Assembly: GCA_029204225.1 (NCBI GenBank)
Contig: CM055093.1
Location: 30,639,777 to 30,703,776, forward strand
Direction: 5' to 3'
From: Diphasiastrum complanatum
Taxonomy: Eukaryota; Streptophyta; Lycopodiopsida; Lycopodiales; Lycopodiaceae
DNA length: 64,000 nucleotides
Positions 62,578 to 64,000 of the stretch are shown piece by piece (positions within the stretch are counted from its first letter, which is position 1; each line of letters begins with the position of its first letter). The notes under the pieces are model-generated. The model had not been told where the DNA came from and did no database searches. It worked only from the letters and a program-made list of their open reading frames with translations. A program made the position numbers and the translations under genes.

Positions 62578-64000
62578 TAACAATTTCACATATTAAGATA
62601 AGCTATGGGAAATGAATGAAAAGGGGAGATATTAAATTGAGTCTTTTTAATACCTTTTTGAGCTCCTTGTCACTTTTTTTTCTTCTCCCCATCCCTAAGT
62701 TAGCTCTTGCATGTGCTGCGGCACGCTTATTGATCATTGATTTAGGGTCAGATGAAACCTACTTTGGTTCTATGTCTGCTCATCTGATACCTGCAGGAAT
62801 CATAGAACTCAGATAGCCGAACTATTTGAAGAACGACTACATTGGGCTTCCAGCTGATCTTATCCATCAATGGATCAAAATTAAAGGGTAACCAATCCTA
62901 TTGTTTTTTAGTTTTACATGTTAAGTCTGAATTATCTGAAGATCATTGAAGACTTGGCCATCTTCAACAACTTCCACAAATTGGCATTTTGAACAAGTCT
63001 GCAGATATGATCTAATTGTCGCACAATTTGCATTTTTGCGACTCCCAAAAAATGCAACAATTTCCTGATAATAACTTCTCTTCAAGTATTTCGAAGAAGT
63101 ACACTCTTTGTCGGCTTTTTTGCATTTTTCCAAAAATGCGACAATACAGTCACTTCAAGAAATGAATTGTTTTTCAACACCTTTGGGCTTTTTGCTAAAA
63201 TGCTAAGTGAGAGAAAAATACGAAGGGTGCCTATTTCTATAACTATTGTGTTGGAAGAGACTTTGGAATAATTCCCATATTTCATAAGCTATGTGTTGGA
63301 CCATACACTCCAAGATTTTTTAATGATTATGGCAAATCCAAGTGAATTATGATTGATGAATCATAAGATTCTAAACATCTATGGTTAATGGATCATAAAT
63401 AGGAATTTAAAAATTATCTAAGAATTACAAGATTTGATCAAAACCAACTATCTCACTCTCTTAGGGACCTGAGAAGAATCACACTTTGATTTCTCAATAA
63501 GATCTATGATGATCTTGAGCTTGATCAAGCTTCTAGATCCAAAACTATCAAAACTAGTCTCCTCCTTGATCCAAACTTTACAAGAAGGGTGAATCAACCT
63601 ATACTAAACCAAAAGCACCTTAGAGCATACAAATAGCTCACAAATAAATCCCTCTTAATGTAGGTTGAATCACTTTGACACAATCAATCTCAAACCTATC
63701 AAAATATGAGCTCAATACTAATGCAAATTTGACGAGATTTGCATTATACAATCAAGATCAATCAAATTCCTTCTACTAGAGCTAAAAAGAGCCTAGGAAG
63801 ACCTAAAAAAAGGCCAAGAAAGACCTATTTATACTCCAAGAAGGCTAATCCAAGTTCCATTTGAGTGGTGGCAATCAATTCCTTAAGAAATCTCTACTAG
63901 GTGAGTTGTACTCCAAGATGCAAATCACCAAGACTTTCTAATATGGTCTACTTAAATGGAAATTAATCAATATCAGTTTCCGAAGTTATAACTTAGCAAA
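62578..64000. other. AT-rich spacer, no gene seen
   Basis: Short open frames on both strands (62616-62816, 62921-63285) match nothing. No splice-supported exons seen. Confidence 0.4.

Overview
The window looks like nuclear DNA of a land plant, most likely a fern or fern-like spore-bearing plant. That is an inference from a plant-type PLS pentatricopeptide repeat (PPR) array with very regular repeats and a decayed E/DYW tail, a plant trehalose-6-phosphate phosphatase, plant LTR retrotransposons primed by initiator Met tRNA, intron-rich genes and many long CT/AG, AT and CA microsatellites. No species can be named from sequence alone. Genes are sparse; most of the 64 kb is decayed mobile DNA and AT-rich spacer.

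Layout. 0.4-3.8 kb: a hAT-like DNA transposon with terminal inverted repeats and an 8-bp target duplication; its left end lies in a 1,028-bp tandem duplication full of CT microsatellites. 5.4-5.7 kb: a small LTR unit (TRIM-like) whose LTR carries a tRNA-like pol III promoter. 5.8-13.1 kb: a pile of Ty3/gypsy and Ty1/copia fragments in both orientations, including a nearly intact gag. 13.4-14.5 kb: unassigned exon-like pieces. 14.7-15.1 kb: the first two exons of a WDR75/NAN1-like nucleolar WD-repeat gene (minus strand) with telo-box motifs upstream. 16.8-18.6 kb: copia RT relic, two tRNA-like retroposed sequences (one with a 15-bp target duplication and a nearby unoccupied related sequence) and a long AT microsatellite. 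20.3-25.1 kb: a Ty1/copia element with 5' LTR, PBS, gag and pol, cut off before RNase H and followed by a palindromic minisatellite.

29.2-34.5 kb (minus strand): the most notable locus. Seven exons encode a presumed organelle targeting peptide plus three tandem modules with the PDF motif of OSB (organellar single-stranded DNA-binding) proteins. They can be spliced in phase to a 2.1-kb exon with a long PLS-type PPR array, whose E/E+/DYW C-terminus survives only as frameshifted remnants. This predicts an OSB-like/PPR chimeric protein, possibly decaying at its 3' end.

35.6-43 kb: gypsy fragments, a LINE reverse-transcriptase relic and two inverted related LTR-like blocks. 45.4-52.2 kb (minus strand): a complete 11-exon trehalose-6-phosphate phosphatase gene (402 codons) with all HAD motifs and a hAT-like non-autonomous insertion in intron 5; a TATA candidate lies about 2.5 kb upstream. 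55-64 kb: AT-rich spacer with a tandem duplication, a long AG/G-run microsatellite and a copia gag fragment.

The three host genes do not form a pathway. WDR75 proteins work in ribosome biogenesis, OSB/PPR proteins in organelle nucleic-acid metabolism, and the phosphatase in trehalose signalling.
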